Assembly (NCBI GenBank): GCA_017163975.1
Contig: JAFFSR010000353.1
Span: forward strand, 3,380,501 to 3,444,500
DNA: 64,000 nucleotides
Reading direction: 5' to 3'
Source: Anastatus disparis
Taxonomy: Eukaryota; Arthropoda; Insecta; Hymenoptera; Eupelmidae
A program made the translations under genes and the position numbers. Each line of letters opens with the position of its first letter. Position 1 is the first letter of the stretch. The notes under the pieces were generated by a model that was given only the letters and a program-made list of their open reading frames with translations, was not told the DNA's origin and ran no database searches. This document shows positions 45,302 to 57,814 of this stretch, piece after piece.

Positions 45302-47546
45302 ATGAAACTCGCGTGTGCAGGGCGTAATCCGCCTATTGTTAAACTGGAAAGTTGGAATTTAAAAGATAATAATGCAAAATTTTATGTTGACTTAGGAGCA
45401 GATATTTCAGTAATAAAGGCCTAATGTGTGAATAAAAACACATTACTAGATACGCAGCATAATTTATAGATTAAAGGCGTCGTTCCAGGGAAAATGTACA
45501 CATTAGGAAGAGCGGATATGACTCTTGAAGGATGAAAATGTGAGGTACATATTGTCCCAGATAGCTTTCCTGTAAAAACAGACGGGCTTTTAGGCTGGAA
45601 AACTATTAATGAGCACGGCGGATACATAAATGCCGTACATAGAAGTATTGTTTTTATAAAATTATCAATCCTCTTTGAGCAGGTAGAAACAATAGAAATC
45701 CCTGCAAGAATGAGACGTGTTATAGCTGCGAAAGTTATAAATAATGATACAGAAGTAGGCTGGGTGCCTCTTCAGAACTTAGGGCCAGGAATATTATTTG
45801 GAAATTTTATTGCAAAAAATAAAAATGGTAGAGCATATGTAATATGCATTAATACAAATCATAAAGATATTGAAATTCCGACTCCAGAGGTAGAAATTAT
45901 TCCATGCGAAGTTATAAAAAGAGATAATGATTTTTATGCCGGTGAGGACGGCAACCGCGAAGGAAAGGAAGTTTCCAATTGCAAAAAGATTAGACGCGCA
46001 ATATTGAAGTACGCGCAACAAAATTCAGAGAAAAAAAGTGCTGATGTCGAAATAAAATATGTAGACAGATGCATGACAAATAAAACTCCAAGTGAAATAA
46101 AAGAAAGAGTTGAAAAAGTAATGGAACAGGAAGTGTTAGACTTGGAAGAATTAAATAATGAAGAAAAAGAGCATGTTTGAAGCTTGATATCCGAGAACCC
46201 CTTTGTCTTCGGGTTGGATAATGAATTATTGCCAGCAACAAATATATTAACACACAGAATAAAGACGACACACGAGGAGCCAGTTCGTGTGAAACCGTAC
46301 CGTTACCAGATAGCATTAAAAAATATTATGCAGCAAGAAATAGAGAAGTTACTGGAAAAAGATATTAGAGAATCATCTATGTCGAATTATAGTAGCCCAG
46401 CATGGATAGTTAACAAGAAACCTGACCCTCAGGGCAAGAAACGTTGGCGTTTGGTGACAGATTTTCGCCAACCCAATGAAATCACTGTGGGAAGCTGCTA
46501 TCCACTGCCATTAACTTGTGACATCTTAGAAAACTTAGCGTCAGCGAATTACATCACCGCCGTAGACCTTAAGGATGGCTATTATCAGGTAAAGATTGAT
46601 TCAAAAGACGCACATAAAACTGCATTTTCAGGGCCATCGGGTACATACCAATACTAACGTATGGCTATGGGGTTATGTGAAGCACCTATGACCTTTAGTA
46701 GGGCCATTGCTCTAGCTTTGCAAGGTACAGAATTAGAGATTTATCTAGACGATGTAATAATTCATGCAGAAAATTTAGAACGGCATGCAGTAAGATTTAA
46801 GAGATTTTTAAAACGTATTGAAAAGGCAAACTTGACTATTGAACCAAAGAAATGTCAATTTTTAAGACGCGAAGCGAAGGTATTAGGACATATACTAGGA
46901 AAAGGGCAAATTAAAACAGACCCCAAAAAGATAGCAGTGCGTGATTATCCTATACCAACAAATAGAAGGAAAGTAAAACAATTTTTAGGCTTTGTTGGTT
47001 ATTATCGTCGATTCATAAAAGATTTTACAAGCATTGCAAGACTGTTACATAAATTAAGTTCAAAAAAAGAGAAATTTCTGTTGCTAGAAGAACATCAAAT
47101 AGCATTTGACACGTTACGTGAGAAGCTATGCGAAGAGCCTGTGCTGGCCGCGCCTAACTTAAGCGAGCCATCTATAGTAACACCAGATGCGTCTGATTAT
47201 GCAATAGACGCAATATTGAGCCAAGGAAAAATTGGCGAAGATCGACCTTGTGTATATGCCTCAGCGAACTTAGATATTCTGTATATGACAAGGAATTATT
47301 GGCAGTAGTTTTCAGAAAAGAACAGTTTGGGCCTTATTTATACGGTACAAAATTCACAGTAATTACAGATCATGAACCGTCAGAGCATTTTCATACAAGC
47401 ACAAAGCCTGATTTAAGATTTAATAGATTAAAAGCAGCTTTGCGAGGATATACGTTTGATGTAGTATACAGACCAGGAAGGAAAAATAATACAGCTGATG
47501 CAGAAATGTATCAATTAGCAGATAAGCAAGAAAATCAGGAACCAAA
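45302..47546 (+). pseudogene. pol: Pol: protease, reverse transcriptase, RNase H
   Basis: Protease with VDLGADISVIK (45385-; DTGA is usual, so the Thr is Leu) and GLLGWKT. RT with SSPAWIVNKKPDP, RLVTDFRQPNE, ITAVDLKDGYYQ, a TAA at 46658-46660 in the middle of the fingers/palm, MGLCEAPMTFSRA, YLDD (46742-46753), KKCQFLRREAKVLGH and FLGFVGYYRRFIKDF. RNase H with PDASDYAIDAILSQGKIGED (first residue normally T), a frameshift near 47260, YDKELLAVVF, VITDHEPSEHF and VYRPGRKNNTADA. No HHCC or DDE integrase follows. Confidence 0.9.
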
Positions 47547-48294
47547 CGCAAGCGAATGCGGTCCACCAGCAAGAATTTTTATTACATGCGCAATAAATAA
47601 AAATGCAAATAAAACTAAAGAAGAAGATTCAAGTATAGAAAATTCTGAAAATCCTAGGAAGAAAATCTTTATTAAAGAAACAAGCGACGAGTCAGAAATT
47701 AGGTGTATAACCGGATCTGAAAAAGATTTGAATTACGGGAAAAGAGGAAAAGACTCTTGGAAAAGGTCAGCTTACAGGAGGAAAAGGCGAAACAAAAAAA
47801 TTATAAAACCACGTAAAACTCAAGCAGATAGAAAGAAAAAATTAATTCAGGCTAAAAATATGAGTCAAGCCCAAAGTGACGGTAAGCTCGCGTATATGCG
47901 AAAAAGTACAAACATGCGAGAAGGAATTCTTGCAGCGAGTACACCAGTAGATAAGCCACGTGCAGTGTCATCAAGAAAAGAAAAGAATACGTACGAGCCA
48001 GCAAGCGAAATATCAGAAAATAAGAGTATACTGAAAAATAATAGAAACAGCTGTGACGCAGGATCGCCAACAGAGACAATAAATGTAAAATCGAAAGCAT
48101 CTCAACACAACGACATCAAAATAAAAAAAGAGAAGGAGACACAAGATAATTCACAACACACTTCGCAAAGTAAAGAAAGTAGCCGAGGAAGTATATTAAA
48201 TATGATTCCAGAAATGATAACAAAAATGCATGCTTGATTTTTAGTCGATGTACAAGAACAGGAAATAAATGCTAGGGAAGGTGTACGGATAAAT
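47547..48294 (+). pseudogene. Charged region in the place of integrase
   Basis: Open from the RNase H end to TGA at 48235-48237, then further in frame to 48294 with changes. Lys/Arg/Ser/Glu-rich and probably disordered (RRKRRNKKIIKPRKTQADRK region). I see no HHCC zinc module, no D-D-E spacing and no GPY/F motif. It may be a linker between RNase H and the OTU domain of an unusual polyprotein, or the site where integrase was lost. Confidence 0.6.
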
Positions 48295-48296
48295 AT

Positions 48297-49233
48297 ATGG
48301 GAAAAACACCTGAAAAAGTAGCAGAAGCGCTAAGAGGCAATGTACCTCAAGAAAAAATAAATCAAACAGATTTTAATGAGCTAGAAAAAGTTCGACCTCA
48401 AATGCCAAGAGAGTACTACCAATTAGTACCAAGCATAAGCTCAGAAAAAGATAAAGAGAAAAAATCATTAAGAATAAGTTCTGAAGTCGAAATTATTGAC
48501 AGTAAAACAGACAAAGACTCATATTTGGAGGACGAGTTTGAGGTACAAGATACAAGTAAAAATCAAGAGAAAGAAATCATAAGTGTAAGTGAAAGCGAGA
48601 GAGATAGACAGGACGTCAGTGAAACTGAGTCGCAAGACGAGAGCATGGAGCAGGAAGAGAATGAGAGTGACGTAGAATTAGATAAAAATGATTTAAATGA
48701 GACTGAATCGCAAGACCTTGAAGAAGAAAAAGCCGACGAAGAAAATAGACATATGGATGTAGTAGAAACGATAGGAAACAACGGCGAAAATGGACCAATA
48801 AGTTGGAGTTATTCTTTTAATAATGGTGCAGGTGTATTCCAAGTATATGATGCAAGTGATGAATGTGCACAACACTGGTTAGATTTGATAAGGGATGACA
48901 ATATACCGAAAGGCGGTAATTGTTTTTTTCACTCAGTAATAAAAGTATGTAATCTAGGAAAGTCCGCAAATGAATTAAGAGATATTTTATTAGACGCAAT
49001 ATCCTTAGGTGCATGCGGAGACCCACAGACAGCAGAAGCTATTTTGACGTCACGCACAAGACACGCAGATGTTGATTGTGTATTTATGCTTTCTTGCGAA
49101 TTTAATTAAAACATCTGCGTGCATTTTATAACAGATTATGATGAAACACTATATTGCCATCATGTGTAGAATATGAACATATTTTTACAAATTGTAATTT
49201 AAGACATTTTGAACCATGTATACTAAAAATTTA
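48297..49233 (+). pseudogene. OTU-type cysteine protease with acidic N-terminal region
   Basis: Residues 1-190 are acidic and low in complexity (Glu/Ser/Asp repeats such as SETESQDESMEQEE). From about 48885: LDLIRDDNIPKGGNCFFHSV, ELRDILLDAI, ILTSRTRHADVDCVFML. After TAA at 49108-49110 the frame continues ICVHFITDYDE, then after a one-base shift YEHIFTNCNLRHFEPCI. The nucleophile Cys is codon 48921-48923 and the catalytic-type His (RHFEP) is 49205-49207. The usual Asp in DGNC is Gly here. OTU proteases cleave ubiquitin from proteins. Its presence in a retroelement could serve polyprotein processing or removal of host ubiquitin. Dead by one stop, one frameshift and possibly the Asp loss. Confidence 0.75.
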
Positions 49234-49885
49234 ACAAAAAATAAATTTTAAAATTTCAAAATTTCATTTATAATTTGTGATGTTTAGCAAATAATGGTTT
49301 ACAAAAATTTACATACAATTTCCAATAAAAAACATTTTCATACATTTGTCCCAAAAATCAATACTTTTTCAGAAAAAAAATCACGAATCTCATCATTGAT
49401 CCAAAATAACGATTTATTCAGACTTTTTAGCACAATTAAGTAACTTTGAGAAGGCTGCCCAACTGGAGGCTTCGTATATTTTTTCCTCGTAAAAAAACGA
49501 AAAAAATAAGACTTTAAAAAGCCAATTTAACCTGCTCGATTTTTAGATATACTAAATAGTATGTTTAAATCGATCAAGTAAGCATAAAAATCAGTATATC
49601 ATAATTTGCAAAAATTCAGGTGAATTCTACATCTAATTTCCAAGAAAAAGTATTCTATTAAGTTTTAACGACAAATTGATAGTTTATGAGGAAAAAATTC
49701 ATTAAAATATTTATTCAGCAAAAAATTTGGAAAATTCGAAAAATTCCATCACGTTTAAATCCTGACCCCTTTGACCTGGACCTCTAAAATTTTTTTTGTA
49801 TATTTTGGGTATCAAATAGAACATTTTAACAGATTTTCTATGAATTCTATTTTTTTGTTAGGTGAGTTGACGTGAAACGCCCCAT
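49234..49885. repeat. Foreign sequence with one end of the 31883-32910 foldback family
   Basis: AT-rich and non-coding. Its right end (TATTTTGGGTATCAAATAGAA ... GACGTGAAACGCCCC, then a TA run) parallels the right end of the foldback at 31883-32910 (TATTTTGGGTAACAAAAAGAA ... GTGTGAAATGTCGC, then a TA run). No matching left end, so it is half of such an element or a solo end. It has displaced most of the 3' LTR. Confidence 0.5.
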
Positions 49886-49904
49886 ATATATATATATATA
49901 TATA

Positions 49905-50015
49905 TATATGTATTTTCTTTATTAATAAACGTTAAGTAAACTTTATATTGACTCTCGTTAATTTATTTACATCCTCACATCCCCCATAGGAGTGCGTATC
50001 GATTAAATCCCACGT

Positions 50016-50019
<4 letters not shown>
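49905..50019 (+). repeat. 3' LTR, truncated
   Basis: Only the last 115 bases remain, aligning with the end of the 5' LTR (CATCCTCACA, CCCCATAGG, GATTAAATCCCACGTAACA). Confidence 0.8.
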
Positions 50020-50063
<44 letters not shown>

Positions 50064-50460
50064 ATAATCATTTTATTTGATGAACAGTTATATAAATATT
50101 ATATATTTATAATTGTATAACTAAATTTATTAAATCAAAATTTTATTGAGTTATCATTCAGAGAATAAAGTATTTAAATTAGTTTTCATGTAAATATATT
50201 ATTTAAAAAGTTACTTGACAACAATTTTTTATAAATAACATACATTGAAGCTTAATCAAATTTTCATTTGTACACGTATTTGTGTTTGAATGAATTGTCA
50301 TTTATATAAAAATTGTTAGCAATTAAATATATTAAAATTACATTTCAATATATTAAGATTATATTTACCTTAATTACATTTTCATTTGTACACGTGTTTG
50401 TATTTAAATGAATTGTCATTTATATAAAAATTGTTAACAATCAAATGTATTAAAATTCAT
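50020..50460. repeat. TA run and repeat part A'
   Basis: (TA)n 50020-50057, then the reverse complement of 33880-34190. A direct internal duplication is visible (CATTTGTACACGTRTTTGTRTT at about 50268 and 50389). Confidence 0.75.
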
Positions 50461-51828
50461 TTCATTAAAGCAATAATATTTTTAATAAGAGAAACATATT
50501 AATTTTTAAAATATATCGAATTACCTCATTTGAGAAATTATCATTACATGATATAAAAATATTTTTTTTAAAGATCGTTTAAACATAAATTTTATAAAAT
50601 ACAATTTTGAAAAATTATTTATTTGATATTGAATTATTTTAATAGTCAATTATGAAGATAGGAAATTATATGAAATATGAATAAATTTTTCTGATTATGT
50701 CTATAATTATGAATTTATATTTATGAACTGCCTAAATAGAACTAAAATTTTCCCTGAAAAAGAAAACATTTCAAAAGAAAATTTACTTATTATTTGCGAA
50801 ACACTTATTATAAATGCGGAAAAAATAATATTCTGTAATATCACTCTAGAATTTGTATTAAATATGATCATTGAAAGTACAATTATTTCATTATGTTGAA
50901 TTTGTTGTCAAAGTTTGATTATATTCCACTATAAGAAGATATAAAAATTAACTATCATATTTAATTGTCTTTCCATTCTATTGCTGAATTTCCATAAAAA
51001 GAATGTATTAAGTTGTAGTATGTACCATGATGATTATTTATTTAAATTTTCAAATTATTCCAATCATTAATTTTCAAGAATTTTAGATTTCTGATTCCAA
51101 ATAGAAAAATTTTAGTAAATAATATTGGAACCTAAACTCCTCAATAACTAATACATAGATTAATTTAAAAATTTAACTGAATAATCTTCGAGATACATAC
51201 TATATGTTAATACAGCTCTTTATTCAAAATTTTGAAAGACAATAGAAATATAGTCAATGTTTATGGGCGCAATAAGTGTACTGTCCATATTACATCTTCT
51301 TAAATCATTTATACTTATAAAATTTACATAATATTTTATAAAAACTATTAAATGATAATCATATATTTAATATTATTTTAAACTATGAATAAAAAGTTTA
51401 AAAAATTATCTAAGTTATATTATTTTATTAAATACATTTCCAACTTGAATAATTAACTTCATTTTAAAACTAAATTTAATTAGCATTCGATTCCTCAAGT
51501 TATTTAAAAAATTTATCATTATTCGAAGTTATTAAAAACTTATTTATAAAAAGTATTCCTATATCAAAATTTCAAAATTCTATTAATTTAATTTTTTATT
51601 CTTTATATTAGAGAATTAGTTTTGATGTTGAAATTTTTTTGTGATATGCAACATATATATATATTATCTCATAGTAAAATATTTTATCACCTCGTATGAA
51701 AATTATTTCGTAAAAGTAGAATAATACTGTGAATAAACAAATGATTATAAGAAAATATTGAAATCTGTAAATAACAATGAAAGAATGTTAGGCTAGAGAT
51801 AAATAATGATTGTTTACTATCATTCATA
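50461..51828. other. Very AT-rich stretch, nothing recognised
   Basis: 1.4 kb without gene, array or inverted repeat that I can see. Confidence 0.5.
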
Positions 51829-52724
51829 TGTGACATCCCATGAAACTACGCCCTTAAATTAAATAAGAAATTAATTAAACCATTTTCAAATATAAAATTT
51901 AAATTTTTAAATTGCATTACTATAAAGTTAATAACTGAAAGTAGTTCCATGCGATGTTCTGAGTCAGCGAATCTAAAGTCGTGTGAACTCTAAAATACAG
52001 ACTTACACTAAATATATATGTCTTCGTAAAGAAGAGACAGAGAAGAAAGATAAAAAGAATTTATTTACAAACAAGTATATGAACTCTAAAGAAATGAAAC
52101 GATTGCTGTCGTGGAAATTTCGATTTTATGGCAGGATCTGATTGGCTTTTCCATTTCTCGTTCACCTGGGCGCAAGACAATAAAATCCACTCTCCATATA
52201 AAAAAATCGCCTTTTGACGTACAAGTTAGCATCCGCAACAGTTGGCTTTGCTGGCCCCTGATAAAATCAGTGTTAAAATCTAAATATACATATATTAAAT
52301 TAATTTTATAGTTAAGAGAATTCAGTGGAATAGATTATAATCTAATTTTCACTAATATAAATATATAAAAAAAAGGGAAATACCAAGATTTAATTCAGTG
52401 CATTACACTATCTATAAGACGTGTGAATAATTCAAATAATTGGTGCTCAATCGAGTGTTGGAAATTAAAGTAAAGTGTCTATTCGAACGAGAGAAGAATC
52501 AAAAATCAGATCCGCAAGAACAGCTATTTTTGAGAAAAGCGTCCTTGGAGTCGAAAGGAACCGAAGGAATCGAAAGAAAGAAAAAGGAAAGGATTTTAGA
52601 TTTGATCCTTTTTCTTCGTCTCTTCTAATTAACGTGAGATATTTTCTATTGATCTCTGATTAAATTGAAATAATAATAAATTGAAATTGTAGAATTCTTT
52701 CTCTCTTATATTATAATTAATATC
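51829..52724 (+). other. Possible 5' LTR and leader of the gag/env remnant downstream
   Basis: TGTGACATCCCATGAAACTA at 51829 has the look of an LTR start, and TGGTGCTCAATCGAGTG (52440-) resembles a Gypsy primer-binding site region. 52440-52660 is purine-rich, leader-like and has short open frames on a GAAAG-rich background. No matching 3' copy was found, so this is tentative. Confidence 0.2.
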
Positions 52725-52728
52725 TTAA

Positions 52729-54639
52729 CCCATTAACGGGCAAAATAAGAATTTCGCGCACGCAATTTCAAGTAAACGATCCGAATAAAAAATAGAGTTT
52801 ATTCCTTTCCAGAGTGACTTTCATACGGTTGTTGGGGTCGCTCTTTCAGAATTTGAGTTTTATTTTTCATAAAATCTTGAAAAATCCCATTAGTTTTTCG
52901 AGTTATTTATAAAAAAAGCTGAATTTTTTTAAACTTTTTTTCTGAAGTCGAGTATTTTGTTGTTACTGCTTTTGAATAATCATATAACCACCAAAAATCG
53001 AGCAAAAAATGTCTGACGTCTCTGAAAACTTGGTTTTGGATGTTTTTTTCTGCCCTGGTTATTACAAAATAGCCATTTTTGTCTAGCGGTCTAATGAAAA
53101 ATTTGGAAAATTTTTCACTCAAAAAGTAATCATTTTACAAAATAATTTTATAGACCAAAAAATGCTTAGAATCAGTTAAAAAATATATGTGAATTTTTCT
53201 AGAATGTTTTGGGCCATTTTTAAAATTTTGGATTTTGACCATATTTTGAAAAATTTAAAAATTCAAGCAATTTTTCATTGGATACACTGCCAGACGAAAA
53301 TAGCTATGAACGATTTATTGTCATAAGAAAATGAATAACAAAACGACTGTGCAACCCTATTACAAATATGGATTTTATTTTAATGAATATTAAAACTACA
53401 AAAAGTATATGCACCGAAAAAAATCCGTTACGCCAATGGTTCCATACCTCCTACAACTATTATTGTTCGCGAGGTTGAAACTACAGTGGTCTAAAATATG
53501 CGACGCACATTATTAGATAGGTATAGTAACAGAGTAGTTCACTGTAAATACTGCAATAGTTCGAGCGCTGAACGTTGGCTGTTGGGGGTAAATGAAATAC
53601 GATTCGTCAAAATACACGAACGCGCGCGATTCCAGACTCGAATGATATAGCGTCGATGAGGCTTTAGTAAAACCTCATCGACGCTATATCATTCGAGTCT
53701 GAAATCACGCGCGTTCGTGTGTTTTGACGGATCGTATTTCATTTACCCCCAACAGCCAACGTTTAGCGCTCGAACTATTGCAGTATTTACAGTGAACTAC
53801 TCTGTTACTATACCTATCTAATAATGTGCGTCGCATATTTTAGACCGCTGTAGTTTCAACCTCGCGAACAATAATAGTTGTAGGAGGTATGGAACCATTG
53901 GCGTAACGGATTTTTTTCGGTGTGTAAGCGAGTGTGCATATGCGTGTGGTGTTAGTTACTAAAAAATAGCCATTTTCGTTCAACAGTATATGTAACGAAA
54001 GACTTCGTGAATTTTTTATGAAAAAAGAAACAATTTTGTAGAACAAAAAATGCTTGAAATTAGTCAAAGAATATACGTGAATTTTTCCATAATGTTTTGG
54101 GCTATTTTTGGATTTTTTGAAATATGATCAAAATTCAAAATTCTAGAAATGACCCGAAACATTCTAGAAAAGTTCACATATATTTTTTGATTTATTCTAA
54201 GCATTTTTTGGTCTATAAAATTATTTTGTAAAATGATTACTTTTTGAGTAAAAAATTCTCCAAATTTTTCATTAGACCGCTAGACAAAAATGTCTATTTT
54301 GTAATAACCAGAGCAGAAAAAAACATCCAAAACCAAGTTTTCAGAGACGTCAGACATTTTTTGCTCGATTTTTGGTGGTTATATGATTATTCAAAAGCAG
54401 TAACAACAAAATACTCGACTTCGAAAAAAAAAAGTTTAAAAAAATTCAGCTTTTTTTATAAATAAGTCGAAAAACTAATAGGATTCTTCAAGATTTTATG
54501 AAAAATAAATCTTAAATTCTAAAAGAACGACCCCAAAAACCCTAATGAAGTGACTCTGGAAGGAAATAAAATCCATTTTCTATTCGGATCGTTTACTTGA
54601 AATTGCGTGCGCGAAATCCTCGTTTTGCCCGTTAATGGG
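52729..54639. mobile_element. 1.9-kb piggyBac-like foldback
   Basis: Flanked by TTAA (52725-52728, 54640-54643). The ends CCCATTAACGGGC and GCCCGTTAATGGG are exact, and the arms of about 600 bases continue inward (GAAATTTCGCGCACGC side and complement; ATGTCTGACGTCTCTGAAAAC side and complement). TTAA plus CCC ends is the piggyBac signature. No transposase; the small open frames lie on the arms and mirror one another. A second palindrome is nested in it. Confidence 0.9.
53412..53922. mobile_element. 511-bp near-perfect palindrome nested in the piggyBac-like element
   Basis: The ends CACCGAAAAAAATCCG and complement, with arms of about 245 bases, meet at GATGAGG-CTTTAGTAAAA-CCTCATC (about 53655-53685). 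The arms are almost identical, so it is younger than its host. No clear target duplication (ATATG left, TGTAAG right). Confidence 0.9.
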
Positions 54640-54643
54640 TTAA

Positions 54644-55178
54644 AAATAAAGGACCAATTTATTAATAATAGTAATAACGTGTTGGTAGATTTAATTTTTA
54701 ATGTGTAAAAATATATATATCCATATAAAGTCATATAAATTATAAATAGACAATTCCATATTAAATAGTGAAAAGGTAAGTCTTGGGACAAAAGCTGGTT
54801 CCGACAAAATTAAATAATTTTTGTGTGAACTCAACGACCGAAACGAAGTTTGGCCGTCACAAATGGCATCCCTTGTGGAGAACCAGTGAAACTTTTCACC
54901 TGTTAATAAAAATTTTATAAATTATAATTTAATTTCAATAAATAATACTTTATTAAAAATTATAATTGTGCCATATATAACTTGTTATGTCAAGAAATAA
55001 TAAGTTATATATAGTTTAAAAAAAATACATTATTATATTTAAAATAAAAATTTGCACTACAATAAAGTAGTTAGATTTTTTAAGGCATTATATAAGTATA
55101 TAAATAATTTATTATTGAAATATTAACAATTTAAATAATTAAATAAAAACAGTTTCATAATAAATATCGTTAATATCT
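54644..55178. other. Spacer, nothing recognised
   Basis: AT-rich except 54780-54900. No gene. Confidence 0.4.
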
Positions 55179-55960
55179 AAAGAGTACCCCCCGTTAAGAT
55201 AGGTAAAATGCCCTCCCTCATATATTTCAAAACTAATATTTTTTCTTGTTTTTATAGTAATTAAGATTAGGTTTTGTTATATTTATAGTTTCCTAACACA
55301 TACCCTAACCTCAACATAACCTAAAAATCACTTTTTTTATAAAATTTTTTTTTTATCTGGAAGGATGAATGATATTAATCCCGCGGAAATCATATGACTA
55401 GGACTTAGCACTCTCTTTTACTGTGATTTTTTGCGAGTCCTAGAAAGCAGTTTTTCTAACCTAAAAATAACATTTAAATCATAAAATCTCCGTAACTTTG
55501 CTCAGGGAGGAGCTACAAGCAATTTTCTGGGCTTAAAATTTGTATTTTTAAAAAACAAATAAAGTTTATGATGACCAAAAATTCGATTCTGGCATGGCGC
55601 CATGGCGAAAAACTCGAAAAACCATTTTTTCATAGGTTTTCTGTCGGTTATTGGTCTCTAGCAACTCACAAATCATTTTTAGAGAAAAAAACATAGCTTT
55701 ATTGGATTCTACGTGAAAAAATACATTGAAAATGTGCATGATTACTTTAGGAATACTTGGATGCTGTTACAAAACAATTAAAAAAATAAAATAATTCTAA
55801 AATTATCACATATCTACTTTGCATCGTTGCTGCATTTTATGTTTTTATGACCTAGGTCATCTCTTTAGAGTCTCAAAGCTACTATTCAATGTATCCATAG
55901 GCAAATTATGTCTACTACACCCGAAAAACAGAGACAAATACTAGACAGATAACTATAACT

Positions 55961-56044
<84 letters not shown>

Positions 56045-56722
56045 AATAACTACTATCCCTCGTATATACATAAGGAATGGCGAGTTGTTCTTAGAAACGC
56101 AAATTATTTTTCTTATACATAGATAAAAAACCAATGTTTATCTATTCCTGTAACTATTCTTTTCAGTGTTCTTTTTTAGCTTGTAAGAGACCTAATATGT
56201 TTTCTGTCCTCCATAAATCACGAACTCGGTAGATTTGAACAATTAAATGATTCTAATTAGGTTCCAAATTCAAAAAATTAAAAGATCATCATCTCTTTAG
56301 AGTCATAAAGCTACTATTCGATGTATTTACAGCCAAATTACGCCTATTGCACGCCAAAATAAGATTTTTAAACATAACTGAAGTAACGGTCGTATCATCT
56401 GTCTTTTTGTATTACAGTAGACTCTGGATACAAGAGAATCAACGGGCCTTCAGGAGAGGAATTTTCTTGAAAATTCTCTCACACAAAGAGTCCCCAACAC
56501 GCTCGAGTCAAAAGTGATACCCACACCTACTGTTTTGTTGTGTGAGTTGTATCCAACATGCGTGTATATTCTGTCTCTCTCACTTTCATAGTGATGGGAT
56601 AACGCAAATACTTAGGCTCACGCCCATATTTAGGAGAAAGAGCTCGAAATCTCTTATATCGCAATCTCTTGTATCGAGAGATCACTGAATCATTAGAGAC
56701 AAAGACGGAATAAGGTTTTAGT

Positions 56723-56777
<55 letters not shown>

Positions 56778-56826
56778 TATATACAAAGAATAGTGAGCTA
56801 TTGCTAGGAACTCTAGGAGCTATTGC

Positions 56827-56893
<67 letters not shown>

Positions 56894-57775
56894 AATAGTG
56901 AGCTGTTGCTAGAAACAACGCGCTTGATTCTCATATATGTAGAAGCAATGTATTTCTTATATCGGTTGCTACTCTATTTTTTGCGTATAATGGCCTGAAG
57001 ACAAATCATAATTGTGGCAGTTCTAACAAAGAATATAAATGCTTACATAGAAGTGTACTTTCAGGCTCGAATTTATAGACCCAACGCGATTGTTACTAAA
57101 ACCTTATTCCGTCTTTGTCTCTCTAATGATTTACTGATCTCTCGATACAAGAGATTGCGATATAAGAAATTTCGAGCTCTTTCTTCTAAATATGGGCGTG
57201 AGCCTAAGTATTTGCGTTATCCCACCACTATGAAAGTGAGAGAGACAGAATATACACGCATGTTGAATGCAACTCACACAACAAAACAGTAGGTGTGGGT
57301 ATCACTCTTGACTCAAGCGTGTTGGGGACTTTTTGTATGAAAGAATTTTCGAGAAAATTCCTCTCCTGAAGGCCCGTTGATTCTCTTGTATCCAGAGTCT
57401 ACTGTAATACAAAAAGACAGATGATACGACCGTTACTTCAGTTATGTTTAAAAATCTTATTTTAGCGTGCAATAGGCGTAATTTGGCTGTAAATACATCG
57501 AATAGTAGCTTTATGACTCTAAAGAGATGATGATCTTTTAATTTTTGAATTTGGAACCTAATTAGAATCATTTAATTGTTCAAATCTACCGAGTTCGTGA
57601 TTTATGGAGGACAGAAAACATGTTAGGTCTCTTACAAGCTAAAAAAGAACACTAAAAAGAATAGTTACAGGAATAGATAAACATTGGTTTTTTATCTATG
57701 TATAAGAAAAATAATTTGCGTTTCCTAAGAACAACTCGCCATTCCTTATGTATATACGAGGGATAGCAAGTTATT

Positions 57776-57814
<39 letters not shown>

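Larger units (their letters stand above)
42037..50019 (+). mobile_element. 8-kb Gypsy-class LTR element carrying an OTU protease
   Basis: Starts TGCGACG and ends CACGTAACA inside a TA run on both sides. Internal order: 5' LTR, leader, gag, protease, RT, RNase H, a charged region, OTU, foreign sequence, 3' LTR fragment. The last 53 bases of the two LTR ends differ at 5 positions by eye, so the insertion is not recent. No integrase recognised. All genes are broken. Confidence 0.85.

Noticed and set aside
52907..54465. Mirrored open frames of about 70 codons on both strands
   Set aside because: They lie on the two arms of one inverted repeat and simply copy each other; no family match.
55886..56998. 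Ile/Tyr-repeat open frames
   Set aside because: Translations of (TA)n runs on the arms of the palindrome.
57014..57571. Mirrored frames in the 3.4-kb palindrome (also 56527-56934)
   Set aside because: Arm copies of each other; no known motif, and they cross TA runs.
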